NCBI RefSeq assembly: GCF_007988825.1
Contig: NZ_BJUW01000001.1
Span: 372,001-436,000 of the forward strand
Source of the DNA: Microbacterium aerolatum
GTDB lineage: Bacteria; Actinomycetota; Actinomycetes; Actinomycetales; Microbacteriaceae
Length of the DNA stretch: 64,000 bases
Direction: 5' to 3'
The position numbers were made by a program, and so were the translations under genes. Positions 33,659 to 44,950 of the stretch are shown piece by piece; position 1 is the first letter of the stretch, and every line of letters begins with the position of its first letter. The notes beneath the pieces were generated by a model, which was not told the origin of the DNA, did not search any database, and saw only the letters and a program-made list of their open reading frames with translations.

Positions 33659-35071
33659 ATGAATACCGCAGAATTCGTCGTCGTCGCGAACCGTCTTCCG
33701 GTGGACAGGGTCGTGGGAGCGGATGGCTCGGAGACCTGGCGCACCTCTCCGGGAGGGCTCGTCGCGGCTCTCGAACCGGTGATGAAGTCCGTCGACGGCG
33801 CGTGGGTGGGCTGGGCCGGTCAGGCCGATCTCGAGCTCGAGCCGTTCGTCGCGAACGACATCCGCCTGATCCCGATCGCCCTCAGTGAGCAGGAGGTCGC
33901 CGAGTATTACGAGGGATTCGCGAACGACACCATCTGGCCGCTCTATCACGATGTGATCGCGCCCCCGCAGTATCACCGGGAGTGGTGGGACGCCTACGTG
34001 ACCGTCAACCGGCGCTTCGCCGAGGCGGCAGCGCACGCTGTGGCGCAGAACGGCACCGTGTGGGTGCACGACTACCAGTTGCAGCTCGTGCCGGAGATGG
34101 TGCGCGCGCTGCGTCCAGATGTAACGATCGGCTATTTCCATCACATCCCGTTCCCCGCGCACGGGCTGTACGCGCAGCTGCCCTGGCGAGACCAGGTGCT
34201 GCGCGGGCTGCTCGGTGCCGATGTGATCGGCTTCCAGCGCGCGCAGGATGCGAACTACTTCCTCGCCGCCGTGCGGCGTCGTCTGCAGTACAACGTCAAG
34301 GCGTCGATCGTGGATGTTCCCGGTGAGACCGGTTCGCGTCCGGTTCTCGCCAAGGCGTTCCCGATCTCGATCGACACATCGCCGTACCTCGACCTCATCG
34401 CCAAGCCCGAGGTGCAGGCACGGGCGAAGGAGATCCGCGAGAGCCTCGGCCACCCCAAGCGCATTCTCCTCGGCGTCGACCGACTCGACTACACCAAGGG
34501 CATCCGCCACCGCATCAAGGCCTATGGCGAGCTGCTCGCAGAGGGCCGGCTCAAGGTGGAGGACGTCACGCTGATCCAGGTCGCAAGTCCCAGCCGTGAG
34601 CGTGTCGACGCCTACGTGCACCTGCGCGACGAGATCGAGCTTCTGGTGAGCCGCATCAACGGCGACACCGACACGATGGACCACAGCGCCATCCGCTACC
34701 TGCACCAGGGGTTCCCGCGCGAGGAGATGGTCGCCCTCTACCTCGCCGCCGATGTCATGCTCGTCACAGCCCTCCGGGACGGCATGAACCTCGTCGCCAA
34801 GGAATACATCGCCACCAGGGCCGACAACCGCGGCGTGCTCGTACTGAGCGAATTCACCGGAGCCGCCGACGAACTGCGCCAGGCGGTGCGCGTGAACCCG
34901 CACGACATCGAGGGCCTGAAGGACGCCATCATGACGGCCGTCGAGATGGAGCCGGCCGAGCAGGGCAGGCGGATGCGGTCGCTGCGCAAGCGCGTGCTCG
35001 AGCACGACGTCAACGCCTGGTCGTCGTCCTTCCTCGAGGCGCTGTCCGCCGTGCGCGCACGGCACGCCTGA
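33659..35071 (+). CDS. otsA: Alpha,alpha-trehalose-phosphate synthase
   Basis: A 470-residue glycosyltransferase family 20 enzyme that joins UDP-glucose (or ADP/GDP-glucose) and glucose 6-phosphate. ATG 33659 has GAGGAG six bases upstream. Family segments: VVVANRLPV at the start, HDYQLQLVP (about 137), HHIPFPA (about 161), GVDRLDYTKGI (about 274) and LRDGMNLVAKEY (about 371). It makes trehalose 6-phosphate for the phosphatase encoded next. Trehalose protects against osmotic stress. Confidence 0.96.
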   Translation: MNTAEFVVVANRLPVDRVVGADGSETWRTSPGGLVAALEPVMKSVDGAWVGWAGQADLELEPFVANDIRLIPIALSEQEVAEYYEGFANDTIWPLYHDVIAPPQYHREWWDAYVTVNRRFAEAAAHAVAQNGTVWVHDYQLQLVPEMVRALRPDVTIGYFHHIPFPAHGLYAQLPWRDQVLRGLLGADVIGFQRAQDANYFLAAVRRRLQYNVKASIVDVPGETGSRPVLAKAFPISIDTSPYLDLIAKPEVQARAKEIRESLGHPKRILLGVDRLDYTKGIRHRIKAYGELLAEGRLKVEDVTLIQVASPSRERVDAYVHLRDEIELLVSRINGDTDTMDHSAIRYLHQGFPREEMVALYLAADVMLVTALRDGMNLVAKEYIATRADNRGVLVLSEFTGAADELRQAVRVNPHDIEGLKDAIMTAVEMEPAEQGRRMRSLRKRVLEHDVNAWSSSFLEALSAVRARHA

Positions 35072-35149
35072 GCGCCGTCATGCGTGCGCTCGGGTCTCCG
35101 CACGCGTGAGAAGCTGGTCGGGAATCGACCCCCGACGAGGAGACCCGCC

Positions 35150-35947
35150 GTGACCCGCACCTGGACGCCCGGAACCGCCGACGACGCACTGACCGCCATC
35201 GCCACCACCCCACGGTTGGTCATCGCGCTCGACTTCGACGGAACGGCATCCCCGCTCGTGCCCGACCCGATGGCCGCACGCGCGCTGCCGGAGGTCAAGG
35301 TGCAGCTCGACCGGCTCGCAGCCCTGCCCGACACCTTCGTCGCCTACGTCTCCGGACGCAGCATGCACGACCTGCGCGTGATCACCGAGCACGCCGACGA
35401 CTCGATCGTCTCGCTGGCCGGATCCCACGGTGCGCAGTACTGGTTCCCCGGCATCGGCGACTCGGACGCCCCCGGATCCTCGACCGAGGACGGTGCGCGC
35501 GAGGAGCTCTGGGCCGCCGCGCAGCCGATCGTCGACCGCTATGAGGGCGTCGGACTCGAGCCGAAGACCTTCGGCATGGGGATCCACACCCGGCGCGCGA
35601 CACCGGAGGTCGAGGCCGCGGCGTTCGCAGAGATCGACGCGCTGGTCGCCGAGCGATTCCCGCACTGGCGGCGCCGCTCCGGCCACCGGGTGCTGGAGTT
35701 CTCCTCGCGCGTCGAGGGCAAGGACACCGCGATGAGCGTGCTGCGCGAGCAGTTCGACGCCACCGGCATCCTGTTCGCAGGGGACGACGTCACAGACGAG
35801 GACGCCATGCGGGTGCTCCAGTCCGGCGACCTCGGCGTGCGCGTCGGGCCCGGCGAGACGGCGGCCGCAGTCCGTGTGGACACTCCACAAGACATCGCCG
35901 CTCTTCTGGAGGCGCTGGCGTCCGAGCGCGCTGCCGGACGGGAATAG
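35150..35947 (+). CDS. otsB: Trehalose-phosphatase
   Basis: A 265-residue HAD phosphatase. GTG 35150 follows GAGGAG. Motif I is DFDGT (about 29-33), motif II VSGRS, and the C-terminal metal motif GDDVTDEDAM. It removes phosphate from trehalose 6-phosphate. It lies 78 bases after otsA, and they form one functional unit. Confidence 0.95.
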   Translation: MTRTWTPGTADDALTAIATTPRLVIALDFDGTASPLVPDPMAARALPEVKVQLDRLAALPDTFVAYVSGRSMHDLRVITEHADDSIVSLAGSHGAQYWFPGIGDSDAPGSSTEDGAREELWAAAQPIVDRYEGVGLEPKTFGMGIHTRRATPEVEAAAFAEIDALVAERFPHWRRRSGHRVLEFSSRVEGKDTAMSVLREQFDATGILFAGDDVTDEDAMRVLQSGDLGVRVGPGETAAAVRVDTPQDIAALLEALASERAAGRE

Positions 35948-35956
35948 ACTGCCGTC

Positions 35957-37675
35957 ATGTCCTCGCAAGATCCTTCTTCGAACGCGCCCATCGACATCAA
36001 GCCCCGCAGCCGCGTCGTCACCGACGGCATCGAGGCCACCACCTCCCGAGGCATGCTCCGCGCCGTCGGGATGGGGGACGAGGACTGGGACAAGCCGCAG
36101 ATCGGCATCGCGTCCAGCTGGAACGAGATCACTCCCTGCAACCTGAGCCTGGACCGGCTCGCGCAGGGAGCCAAGGAGGGCGTGCACTCCGGCGGTGGCT
36201 ACCCGCTGCAGTTCGGCACCATCTCCGTCTCCGACGGCATCTCGATGGGCCACGAGGGGATGCACTTCTCGCTCGTCTCGCGCGAGGTCATCGCCGACTC
36301 GGTCGAGACCGTCATGATGGCCGAGCGCCTTGACGGCAGCGTCCTGCTTGCCGGCTGCGACAAGTCGATCCCCGGCATGCTGATGGCGAGCGCCCGCCTC
36401 GACCTCTCCAGCGTGTTCCTGTACGCAGGGTCCATCGCTCCTGGCTGGGTCAAGCTCTCCGACGGCACCGAGAAGGACGTCACGATCATCGACTCGTTCG
36501 AGGCCGTCGGCGCCTGCCGCGCCGGGCTCATGAGCGAGGAGGACCTCAAGCGCATCGAGTGCGCGATCGCCCCCGGCGAAGGCGCGTGCGGCGGCATGTA
36601 CACCGCGAACACGATGGCGTCGGTCGCAGAGGCGCTGGGGCTCAGCCTGCCGGGCTCCGCAGCCCCGCCGGCAGCCGATCGCCGCCGCGACTACTTCGCG
36701 CATCGCTCCGGCGAGGCCGTGATCAACCTGCTGCGCCAGGGCATCACGACACGCGACATCCTCACCAAGGAAGCCTTCGAGAACGCCATCGCCCTCGCCA
36801 TGGCCCTGGGCGGGTCGACCAACGTCGTCCTGCACCTGCTCGCCATCGCCCGCGAGGCGGAGGTCGAACTGAGCCTGCACGACTTCAACCGCATCGGCGA
36901 CAGGGTTCCGCACGTCGCCGACATGAAGCCGTTCGGCAAGTACGTCATGAACGACGTCGACCGTCACGGCGGCATCCCGGTGATCATGAAGGCCATGCTC
37001 GACGAGGGGCTGCTGCATGGCGATGCTCTCACCGTCACGGGCAAGACCCTCGCCGAGAACCTCGCAGACCTCGACCCCGACCCGATCGACGGCGAGGTCA
37101 TCCACACGTTCGACAACCCGATCCACGCCACCGGCGGTCTGACGATCCTGCACGGGTCGCTGGCCCCGGAGGGCGCGGTCGTGAAGACGGCCGGGTTCGA
37201 CGCCACCGTGTTCGAGGGCCCGGCTCGCGTCTTCGAGCGCGAGCGCGCTGCGATGGACGCCGTCGCGAACGGCGAGATCAAAGCCGGCGAGGTCATCGTC
37301 ATCCGCTACGAAGGCCCCAAGGGCGGACCGGGCATGCGCGAGATGCTCGCCATCACCGCGGCCATCAAGGGCGCTGGGCTCGGAAAAGATGTACTACTCT
37401 TGACGGACGGACGATTCTCAGGCGGCACAACCGGCCTGTGCATCGGCCACATAGCACCCGAAGCGGTGGACGCAGGTCCCATCGCCTTCGTGCGCGATGG
37501 TGATCTGATACGGGTCGATATCGCAGCTCGCTCTCTTGACTTACTCGTCGATGAGGCAGAGCTCGCCTCCCGCCGCTCTGGCTGGGAGCCGCTTCCCCCG
37601 CGCTATACCCGTGGCGTTCTTGCCAAGTACTCGCGACTCGTGCGCTCCGCCGCGGAGGGCGCGACGACCGGATGA
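35957..37675 (+). CDS. ilvD: Dihydroxy-acid dehydratase
   Basis: A 572-residue Fe-S enzyme that converts dihydroxy acids to 2-keto acids in isoleucine and valine synthesis. Fe-S cysteines are in [11 protein letters not shown] (about 134) and [13 protein letters not shown] (about 212-224); [10 protein letters not shown] (about 484) is also conserved. It heads ilvD-ilvB-ilvN-ilvC. Codon use changes sharply in the last 100 codons (from about 37375): CTA, TTG, ATA and the rare TTA (codon 529) appear, although the protein stays conserved. Confidence 0.96.
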   Translation: MSSQDPSSNAPIDIKPRSRVVTDGIEATTSRGMLRAVGMGDEDWDKPQIGIASSWNEITPCNLSLDRLAQGAKEGVHSGGGYPLQFGTISVSDGISMGHEGMHFSLVSREVIADSVETVMMAERLDGSVLLAGCDKSIPGMLMASARLDLSSVFLYAGSIAPGWVKLSDGTEKDVTIIDSFEAVGACRAGLMSEEDLKRIECAIAPGEGACGGMYTANTMASVAEALGLSLPGSAAPPAADRRRDYFAHRSGEAVINLLRQGITTRDILTKEAFENAIALAMALGGSTNVVLHLLAIAREAEVELSLHDFNRIGDRVPHVADMKPFGKYVMNDVDRHGGIPVIMKAMLDEGLLHGDALTVTGKTLAENLADLDPDPIDGEVIHTFDNPIHATGGLTILHGSLAPEGAVVKTAGFDATVFEGPARVFERERAAMDAVANGEIKAGEVIVIRYEGPKGGPGMREMLAITAAIKGAGLGKDVLLLTDGRFSGGTTGLCIGHIAPEAVDAGPIAFVRDGDLIRVDIAARSLDLLVDEAELASRRSGWEPLPPRYTRGVLAKYSRLVRSAAEGATTG

Positions 37676-37717
37676 TCCACTCGTCCGTCGACGACATTCA
37701 GATCACCAAGGAATGAC

Positions 37718-39520
37718 ATGACTGCTGACGCTGTATCGGCCGTGCCCCGGCCGCCGTCCTCGAAGAGCTCCGCACCGGAGATCACCGGCGCGGAGGCCGT
37801 AGTCCGCTCGCTCGAGCTTCTCGGCGTCACCGACGTCTTCGGGCTCCCCGGAGGCGCGATCCTCCCCGTCTACGACCCGCTGATGGACGCGTCAGAGCTC
37901 CGGCACATCCTCGTTCGACACGAACAGGGCGCAGGCCACGCCGCAGAGGGCTACGCCTCGGCATCCGGAAAGGTCGGCGTGTGCATCGCGACCTCCGGTC
38001 CCGGCGCGACCAACCTCGTCACGGCGATCGCGGATGCCTACATGGATTCGGTGCCGATGGTCGCGATCACCGGCCAGGTGTTCTCGACGCTGATGGGGAC
38101 GGACGCCTTCCAGGAGGCCGACATCGTCGGGATCACCATGCCGGTGACCAAGCACTCCTTCCTCGTCAAGGATGCAGGCGACATCCCCGGTGCGATCGCC
38201 GCGGCGTTCGAGATCGCCTCGACCGGTCGCCCCGGCCCCGTGCTCGTCGACATCACCAAGGACGCGCAGCAGAACGTCGCACCGTTCGTCTGGCCGCCGA
38301 AGATCGACCTGCCCGGCTACCGCCCGGTGACCAAGGCGCACGGCAAGCAGATCCAGGCTGCCGCCGCTCTGCTGGCTGAGGCCAAGAAGCCAGTGCTGTA
38401 CGTCGGCGGCGGTGTGGTCCGGGGACGCGCGGCAGCCGAGCTCAAGGAGCTCGCCGAGTCGACCGGCGCCCCCGTGGTCACCACGCTGATGGCCCGCGGC
38501 GCCTTCCCCGATTCGCACGCGCAGCACCTCGGCATGCCGGGCATGCACGGCACTGTGCCAGCGGTGCTCGCGCTGCAGGAGGCCGACCTGCTCATCTCGC
38601 TCGGCGCGCGGTTCGACGATCGCGTCACGGGCAAGGCGGCGCTGTTCGCCCCGAACGCGAAGGTCGTGCACGTCGACATCGACCCGGCCGAGATCTCCAA
38701 GATCCGCACGGCGGACGTGCCGATCGTGGGTGACGTCCGCGACGTGCTGACGGACCTGGATGCCGCATACCGCGGTGTCGTCGGCAGCGCCAAGCCCGAC
38801 ATCTCGGACTGGTGGTCCTATCTCGACGGACTGCGTGACGAGTTCCCGCTCGGCTACACCGAGCCCAGCGACGGTCTGCTCGCCCCGCAGTACGTGATCT
38901 CGCGCATCGGTGAGCTGACCGGTCCGGAGGGCATCTACGCCGCCGGCGTCGGGCAGCACCAGATGTGGGCGGCGCAGTTCATCAAGTACGAGCGTCCCAA
39001 CGCCTGGCTGAACTCCGGGGGAGCGGGCACGATGGGCTACTCGGTGCCTGCCGCCATGGGCGCGAAGGTCGCCGAGCCCGACCGTGTGGTGTGGTCGATC
39101 GACGGCGACGGATGCTTCCAGATGACCAATCAGGAGCTCGCGACCTGTGCGATCAACAACATCCCGATCAAGGTCGCGATCATCAACAACTCGTCTCTCG
39201 GGATGGTGCGCCAGTGGCAGACCCTGTTCTACGACGGTCGCCACTCCAACACCGATCTGAACACCGGTCACGGCACGATCCGGATCCCCGACTTCGTGAA
39301 GCTCGCCGAGGCGTACGGATGCCTCGCGATCCGCGTCGAGAAGGAAGAGGAGGTGGATGCCGCGATCAAGCTGGCGCTCGAGACCAACGACCGCCCCGTG
39401 GTCATCGACTTCGTCGTCTCGGCCGACTCGATGGTGTGGCCGATGGTGCCGCAGGGAGTGAGCAACAACTACGTCCAGTACGCGCGTGACCACGCTCCCG
39501 CGTTCGATGAGGAGGTCTGA
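37718..39520 (+). CDS. ilvB: Acetolactate synthase large subunit
   Basis: A 600-residue thiamine-diphosphate enzyme making acetolactate or acetohydroxybutyrate. Segments: [15 protein letters not shown] (about 38), the catalytic Glu in [27 protein letters not shown] and the ThDP motif [25 protein letters not shown] lies before the ATG. It is four bases from ilvN. It is feedback regulated through IlvN. Confidence 0.97.
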   Translation: MTADAVSAVPRPPSSKSSAPEITGAEAVVRSLELLGVTDVFGLPGGAILPVYDPLMDASELRHILVRHEQGAGHAAEGYASASGKVGVCIATSGPGATNLVTAIADAYMDSVPMVAITGQVFSTLMGTDAFQEADIVGITMPVTKHSFLVKDAGDIPGAIAAAFEIASTGRPGPVLVDITKDAQQNVAPFVWPPKIDLPGYRPVTKAHGKQIQAAAALLAEAKKPVLYVGGGVVRGRAAAELKELAESTGAPVVTTLMARGAFPDSHAQHLGMPGMHGTVPAVLALQEADLLISLGARFDDRVTGKAALFAPNAKVVHVDIDPAEISKIRTADVPIVGDVRDVLTDLDAAYRGVVGSAKPDISDWWSYLDGLRDEFPLGYTEPSDGLLAPQYVISRIGELTGPEGIYAAGVGQHQMWAAQFIKYERPNAWLNSGGAGTMGYSVPAAMGAKVAEPDRVVWSIDGDGCFQMTNQELATCAINNIPIKVAIINNSSLGMVRQWQTLFYDGRHSNTDLNTGHGTIRIPDFVKLAEAYGCLAIRVEKEEEVDAAIKLALETNDRPVVIDFVVSADSMVWPMVPQGVSNNYVQYARDHAPAFDEEV

Positions 39521-39523
39521 GTC

Positions 39524-41100
<1,577 letters not shown>

Positions 41101-41114
41101 TCCGACGTCACTGA

Positions 41115-41142
41115 GAAAGGGCGCCCTTCGGGGCGCCCTTTC
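41115..41142 (+). terminator. Terminator of the ilv operon
   Basis: A perfect 12-bp stem (GAAAGGGCGCCC) with a TTCG tetraloop, ending in CCCTTTC. Fifteen bases after the ilvC stop. Confidence 0.85.
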
Positions 41143-41158
41143 GCGTTCGGGAGTGCAG

Positions 41159-41385
41159 GTTTCGACTCGCCTTCGGCTCGCTCAACCCGTTTCGTCTCCT
41201 CGCTGCGCTCGTCGCTCAACGCCCCGCACATGGAGCCCGTTGGGGAGCCCCTGTGGGAAGGGCCCCGCGGGATTGGATCCCCTGTGATCGAGGATCACCG
41301 GCGGAGAGGATCTTCTGCGGATCGTTGAGCGGAGGGGCGGAGCCCCGCAGCCGAAACGCGTTGAGCGAGCGGAGCGAGTCGAAAC
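41159..41385. repeat. REP-like palindromic elements
   Basis: GTTTCGACTCGCCTTCGGC begins a 28-base unit (41159-41186); a related unit lies at 41189-41221, a fragment near 41324, and a complement (GTTGAGCGAGCGGAGCGAGT onward) at 41360-41385. Outer copies are inverted to each other. The 41143-41390 gap has no gene and is made of these units. Such sequences occur as dispersed intergenic palindromes in related genomes. Confidence 0.65.
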
Positions 41386-41390
41386 GTCCC

Positions 41391-44222
41391 CTAGCGGGTG
41401 AGCTCCTCGAGCACCTCGATCACGTGACGATAGGGTTTGCCCGTCGCGCGGGTCATGCCGATCTCGCAGGTGCGGTTCGCTGACACGAAGGCGTCGAATC
41501 CGGCACGTGCCTCGTCCGCCGCGGCGACCTCGGCCGATTCCACGGCCGTGGCGCTGGCGGTGAGTTCGGGATGCAGCATCCCGCGGTCGCCGGCGAACGC
41601 GCAGCATCCCCAGCCGTCCGGCACGTAGACCTCCTCCGCCACGGCTCCCGCGAGGGCGGTGAGCGCGCCGGTCGCCCCGAGCGCCGTCGTCGAACAAGTC
41701 GGGTGCACGGCGATCGAATCGAGCTTCGCTGGCACGTCGAGGCGGGGGAGCACCTCGCGCGCGACGAACGTCGTCGCGTCCTCTATGCGCAATCCGGCAT
41801 ACTCCGGATACTCGGCGAGCGACTTGGACAGCATGACGTGCAGTCCCTCGGTGCAGGATGCCGCATCGCAGACCACGGGCAGCTCGCCGTGCCGGCTCGC
41901 CTCCCACAGCGAGGAGAGCACGCGCACGGTCATCCGGTCGTAGCCGGCGAGATGACCCTTCGACTTCCACGGCGTTCCGCAGCAGAGGCCGCCCGCCTCA
42001 TCCGGAACGACGACGGGGATGTCCGCGCGGTCGAGAAGCGCCCGCAGAGCGTCGCGAGAGCCGTGGCCGTCGCCCTCAGCGCCGAACATCGTGCCGATGC
42101 AGGCGCCGAAGAACACCGCCTGCGCATCCGCGGGCGAGGCCGGTGACGGTGCCTTGGCCCCGCCGCGGGGGAGACCCGCGTCGTACAGCGGCACCGTGTC
42201 AGCCCCGAGCACGGCGCGGCCGACCCGGGTGATTCCTGTCACCAGCGGAGCGGGCAGAGCCTCCGCGACGGTCAGGGCGACACCGCCGATCCGCGTCACC
42301 GCACCCCAGCCCTTCGCCGCGGCATCCCACAGGCCGTCCTCGAGCTTCGAAGCCTCCTCGGCGCGGAGGCGCCGCACCAGGTCGCCGGTGTTGATGTCGA
42401 CCGGGCACGCGACCCCGCACATGCCGTCGACCGCGCAGGTCTGCACGCCTTCGTAGTCGTAGTCCGCGCGCAGCTCGTTCAGCAGCTCCGTGTCGCCCTG
42501 CTCCTCGGCCCAGGCCATGTCGCGGCGCAGCACGATCCGCTGCCGCGGCGTGAGCGTGATGTCCTTGCTCGGACACGTCGGTTCGCAGTAGCCGCACTCG
42601 ACGCAGCGATCGACCTCGCTCTCGACGGTCGGCACCCGCTTGAGGTCGTGGAGATACGACTCGGCGTCCTCCGAGAGCACGACGCCCGGGTTCAGGATGC
42701 CGGCGGGATCGACGAGCCGCTTGATCTCCCACATCATGTCGGTGAGGAAGTCGCCGTACTGGCGACGCACGAACGGCGCCATGATCCGCCCTGTGCCGTG
42801 CTCCGCCTTGAGCGATCCGCCCTGGCCGAGCACGAGATCGACCAGATCCGCGGTGAACCGTCGGTACCGCTCGATGCTCGCCGCGTCGTCGAAGCGCTCG
42901 TTGAGGAGGAAGTGCACGTTGCCGTCCTTGGCGTGCCCGAAGATCACCGAGTCCTCGTACTCGTGCTCTTCGAACAGCTCGATCAGCCGTTCGCACGTGG
43001 CCAGCAGCCGGTCGACGGGCACGACGATGTCCTCCAGCAGCGCGGTCGTGCCCGACGGCCTGGCCCCCGCGACGGCGGTGTACAGCCCCTTGCGCACCTG
43101 CCACAGCGACGCGCGTTCGGCGGCGTCTGTCGTGAGCGCCGGCTCGACGGCGAGCGGCAGCGCCCGGAACTGATGCAGGGCGGCATCGCCTGCGACGGAG
43201 AGCTCATCGATGCTCGAGGCGTGCACCTCGACGAGGAGCGCGGCGTGCTGATCGACCTCGATCGCCGCGATGGATGCCGGGACGTCGCTGAGCCCCTGCG
43301 CGACGCGGAGGGACGCGGCATCCATCAGCTCGATCGTCGCGAGTCCCTGCGTCACGAGACCCGGCAGGGCGGCCATGGCATCGGCGAGGGAGGCGAAAAC
43401 GAGCAGGCCGGTCGCGATGTGGGGGCGAACCTTCACCGTGCGGAACCGCGCCTCGGCGACGAACGCCAGCGTGCCTTCCGAGCCGATCACGAGATGCTCG
43501 AGGATCTTCACCGGATCGTCGAAGTCGAGCAGGGCGTTCAGGCCGTAGCCCATCGTGTTCTTCATCGCGAACTGCGCGCGTACGAACGCGGCGGACTCCG
43601 GCGCGCCGAGCAATCGCTGCCGCAGAGCGGCGAGTCCGTCCACCAGTGCCGGCTCCGCGTCCCGCAGATGCTCGAGAGCATCGGGGGCGGCGGTGTCGAC
43701 GACAGTCCCGCTCGGAAGCACCAGCAGCAGCGAATCGACCGTCTGGTACGAGTTCTCCGTGACCCCGCACGCCATGCCGCTGGAGTTGTTGGCGATCACG
43801 CCGCCGATCGTGCAGGCGATCTCGCTCGCGGGATCCGGCCCGAGTTTGCGACCGTGTCGCGCGAGACGCGTGTTCACCTGGCGCACGGTGGCGCCGGGCT
43901 CGACGCGGACCAGACGCCCCTCGTCCTCGACGCGGATGCCGCGGAAGTGGCTGCGAGTGTCGACCAGGATGTCGCCGGAGACTCCCTGCCCCGACAAGCT
44001 CGTTCCGCCCGAACGGAAGGTGAGGGTGCGACCGGCCGCGCGGACCGCGTCGAATGCGCGGGCGACGCCGGCGGCATCCCGCGGTGCCAGGACGGCATCC
44101 GGGATGAGCAGGTAGTGCGAGGCATCGTGCGCGCGGGCGAATCGATCGATCGAGCGGGATGTGATCGTCGTGTCGGCCCCGAGCACGTCGATGTCGAGCG
44201 GGTGCACGAGAGCCGTGGACAC
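41391..44222 (-). CDS. FAD- and Fe-S-binding D-lactate dehydrogenase-type oxidoreductase
   Basis: A 943-residue enzyme. GTG 44222 is preferred because GGGAGG lies five bases upstream; a TTG at 44249 has no ribosome site. Domains in order: FAD-binding (TFRSGGTSLSGQGVSGD, about 85-101), FAD-oxidase C-terminal domain (about 270-520, with HAKDGNVHFL), two 4Fe-4S motifs (CVECGYCEPTCP; CAVDGMCGVACP), and two cysteine-rich CCG domains (CCGTPWKSKGH; WGCCAFAGDRG). This architecture is known from membrane-linked D-lactate or 2-hydroxyglutarate dehydrogenases. A divergent GntR gene probably controls it. Confidence 0.92.
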   Translation of the reverse strand: MSTALVHPLDIDVLGADTTITSRSIDRFARAHDASHYLLIPDAVLAPRDAAGVARAFDAVRAAGRTLTFRSGGTSLSGQGVSGDILVDTRSHFRGIRVEDEGRLVRVEPGATVRQVNTRLARHGRKLGPDPASEIACTIGGVIANNSSGMACGVTENSYQTVDSLLLVLPSGTVVDTAAPDALEHLRDAEPALVDGLAALRQRLLGAPESAAFVRAQFAMKNTMGYGLNALLDFDDPVKILEHLVIGSEGTLAFVAEARFRTVKVRPHIATGLLVFASLADAMAALPGLVTQGLATIELMDAASLRVAQGLSDVPASIAAIEVDQHAALLVEVHASSIDELSVAGDAALHQFRALPLAVEPALTTDAAERASLWQVRKGLYTAVAGARPSGTTALLEDIVVPVDRLLATCERLIELFEEHEYEDSVIFGHAKDGNVHFLLNERFDDAASIERYRRFTADLVDLVLGQGGSLKAEHGTGRIMAPFVRRQYGDFLTDMMWEIKRLVDPAGILNPGVVLSEDAESYLHDLKRVPTVESEVDRCVECGYCEPTCPSKDITLTPRQRIVLRRDMAWAEEQGDTELLNELRADYDYEGVQTCAVDGMCGVACPVDINTGDLVRRLRAEEASKLEDGLWDAAAKGWGAVTRIGGVALTVAEALPAPLVTGITRVGRAVLGADTVPLYDAGLPRGGAKAPSPASPADAQAVFFGACIGTMFGAEGDGHGSRDALRALLDRADIPVVVPDEAGGLCCGTPWKSKGHLAGYDRMTVRVLSSLWEASRHGELPVVCDAASCTEGLHVMLSKSLAEYPEYAGLRIEDATTFVAREVLPRLDVPAKLDSIAVHPTCSTTALGATGALTALAGAVAEEVYVPDGWGCCAFAGDRGMLHPELTASATAVESAEVAAADEARAGFDAFVSANRTCEIGMTRATGKPYRHVIEVLEELTR

Positions 44223-44238
44223 GGCAGCCTCCCAAGAA

Positions 44239-44249
44239 TTGTCAGACAA
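44239..44249. promoter_or_regulatory. GntR operator candidate
   Basis: TTGTC-A-GACAA, an 11-base palindrome in the gap between the dehydrogenase and the divergent GntR gene, of the kind bound by FCD-type GntR proteins. Confidence 0.55.
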
Positions 44250-44287
44250 GATTACTCGCGAGTCTAGCCTCCTCTAGGCTGAGCGCT

Positions 44288-44938
44288 ATGACCATCACGG
44301 AGCTCGGCGTGATCGGCATCGTCGATGCCGTGACCCGCAGCCTGCGCGCGCAGATTCTCGCGGGCGACATCGCGGCGGACACCGCGCTGACCGAGGCGAA
44401 GGTCTCCGCGTCGTTCGGGGTCGCCCGCCCCAGCGCCAAGGCCGCGATCGAGCAGCTCGTCGCGAGCGGTCTGCTGGTGCGGACGGCGCACCGCTCCGCC
44501 CGGGTCGTCGCGATCGACGCCGCCATGGTGCGCGATGTCTACCGCACCCGCACGCGCCTGGAGAGCGCCGCGCTGCGCGAACTCGCGACCACCCGAATCG
44601 TGCCGGATGCCGCCACCGCCGCCAACGCCGAGATCCTCGCGCTGCCGGCAGGGCCCGATCCCGCAAGTGTCGATCCGGATCTCAGATTCCACACTGCGCT
44701 GATCGACGGCGTCGCCAGTGCCCGAACCTCGCGGATGTATCGCAGCGTGCTGGACGAGGTGCGCCTGTGCATGGCGCAGGTTCAGGGCCGGCGTCTTCTT
44801 GACGCGCGTGACATCGCGTCCCAGCACGCCGAGATCCTGGATGCCGTGTCAGCCGGCGACGGCGCGCGCGCCGCCGACCTGCTCGCGGCGCACCTCGCGT
44901 CGGCCGAGGACCGCCTGGTGGAGGCGCTGGGGGAGTAG
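44288..44938 (+). CDS. GntR-family (FCD) regulator
   Basis: A 216-residue regulator with an N-terminal winged helix (LTEAKVSASFGVARPSAKAA, about 36-55) and a helical FCD ligand domain (about 80-210; RTRLESAALRELA, then DLRFHTALIDGVASA). FCD members sense small organic acids; lactate is a fair guess from the divergent dehydrogenase. Start at ATG 44288. Confidence 0.92.
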   Translation: MTITELGVIGIVDAVTRSLRAQILAGDIAADTALTEAKVSASFGVARPSAKAAIEQLVASGLLVRTAHRSARVVAIDAAMVRDVYRTRTRLESAALRELATTRIVPDAATAANAEILALPAGPDPASVDPDLRFHTALIDGVASARTSRMYRSVLDEVRLCMAQVQGRRLLDARDIASQHAEILDAVSAGDGARAADLLAAHLASAEDRLVEALGE

Positions 44939-44950
44939 GGGGGAGCCCGG

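Noticed and set aside
35078..37153. 691-codon open frame on the minus strand
   Set aside because: Antisense to otsB and ilvD, both of which are clear genes.
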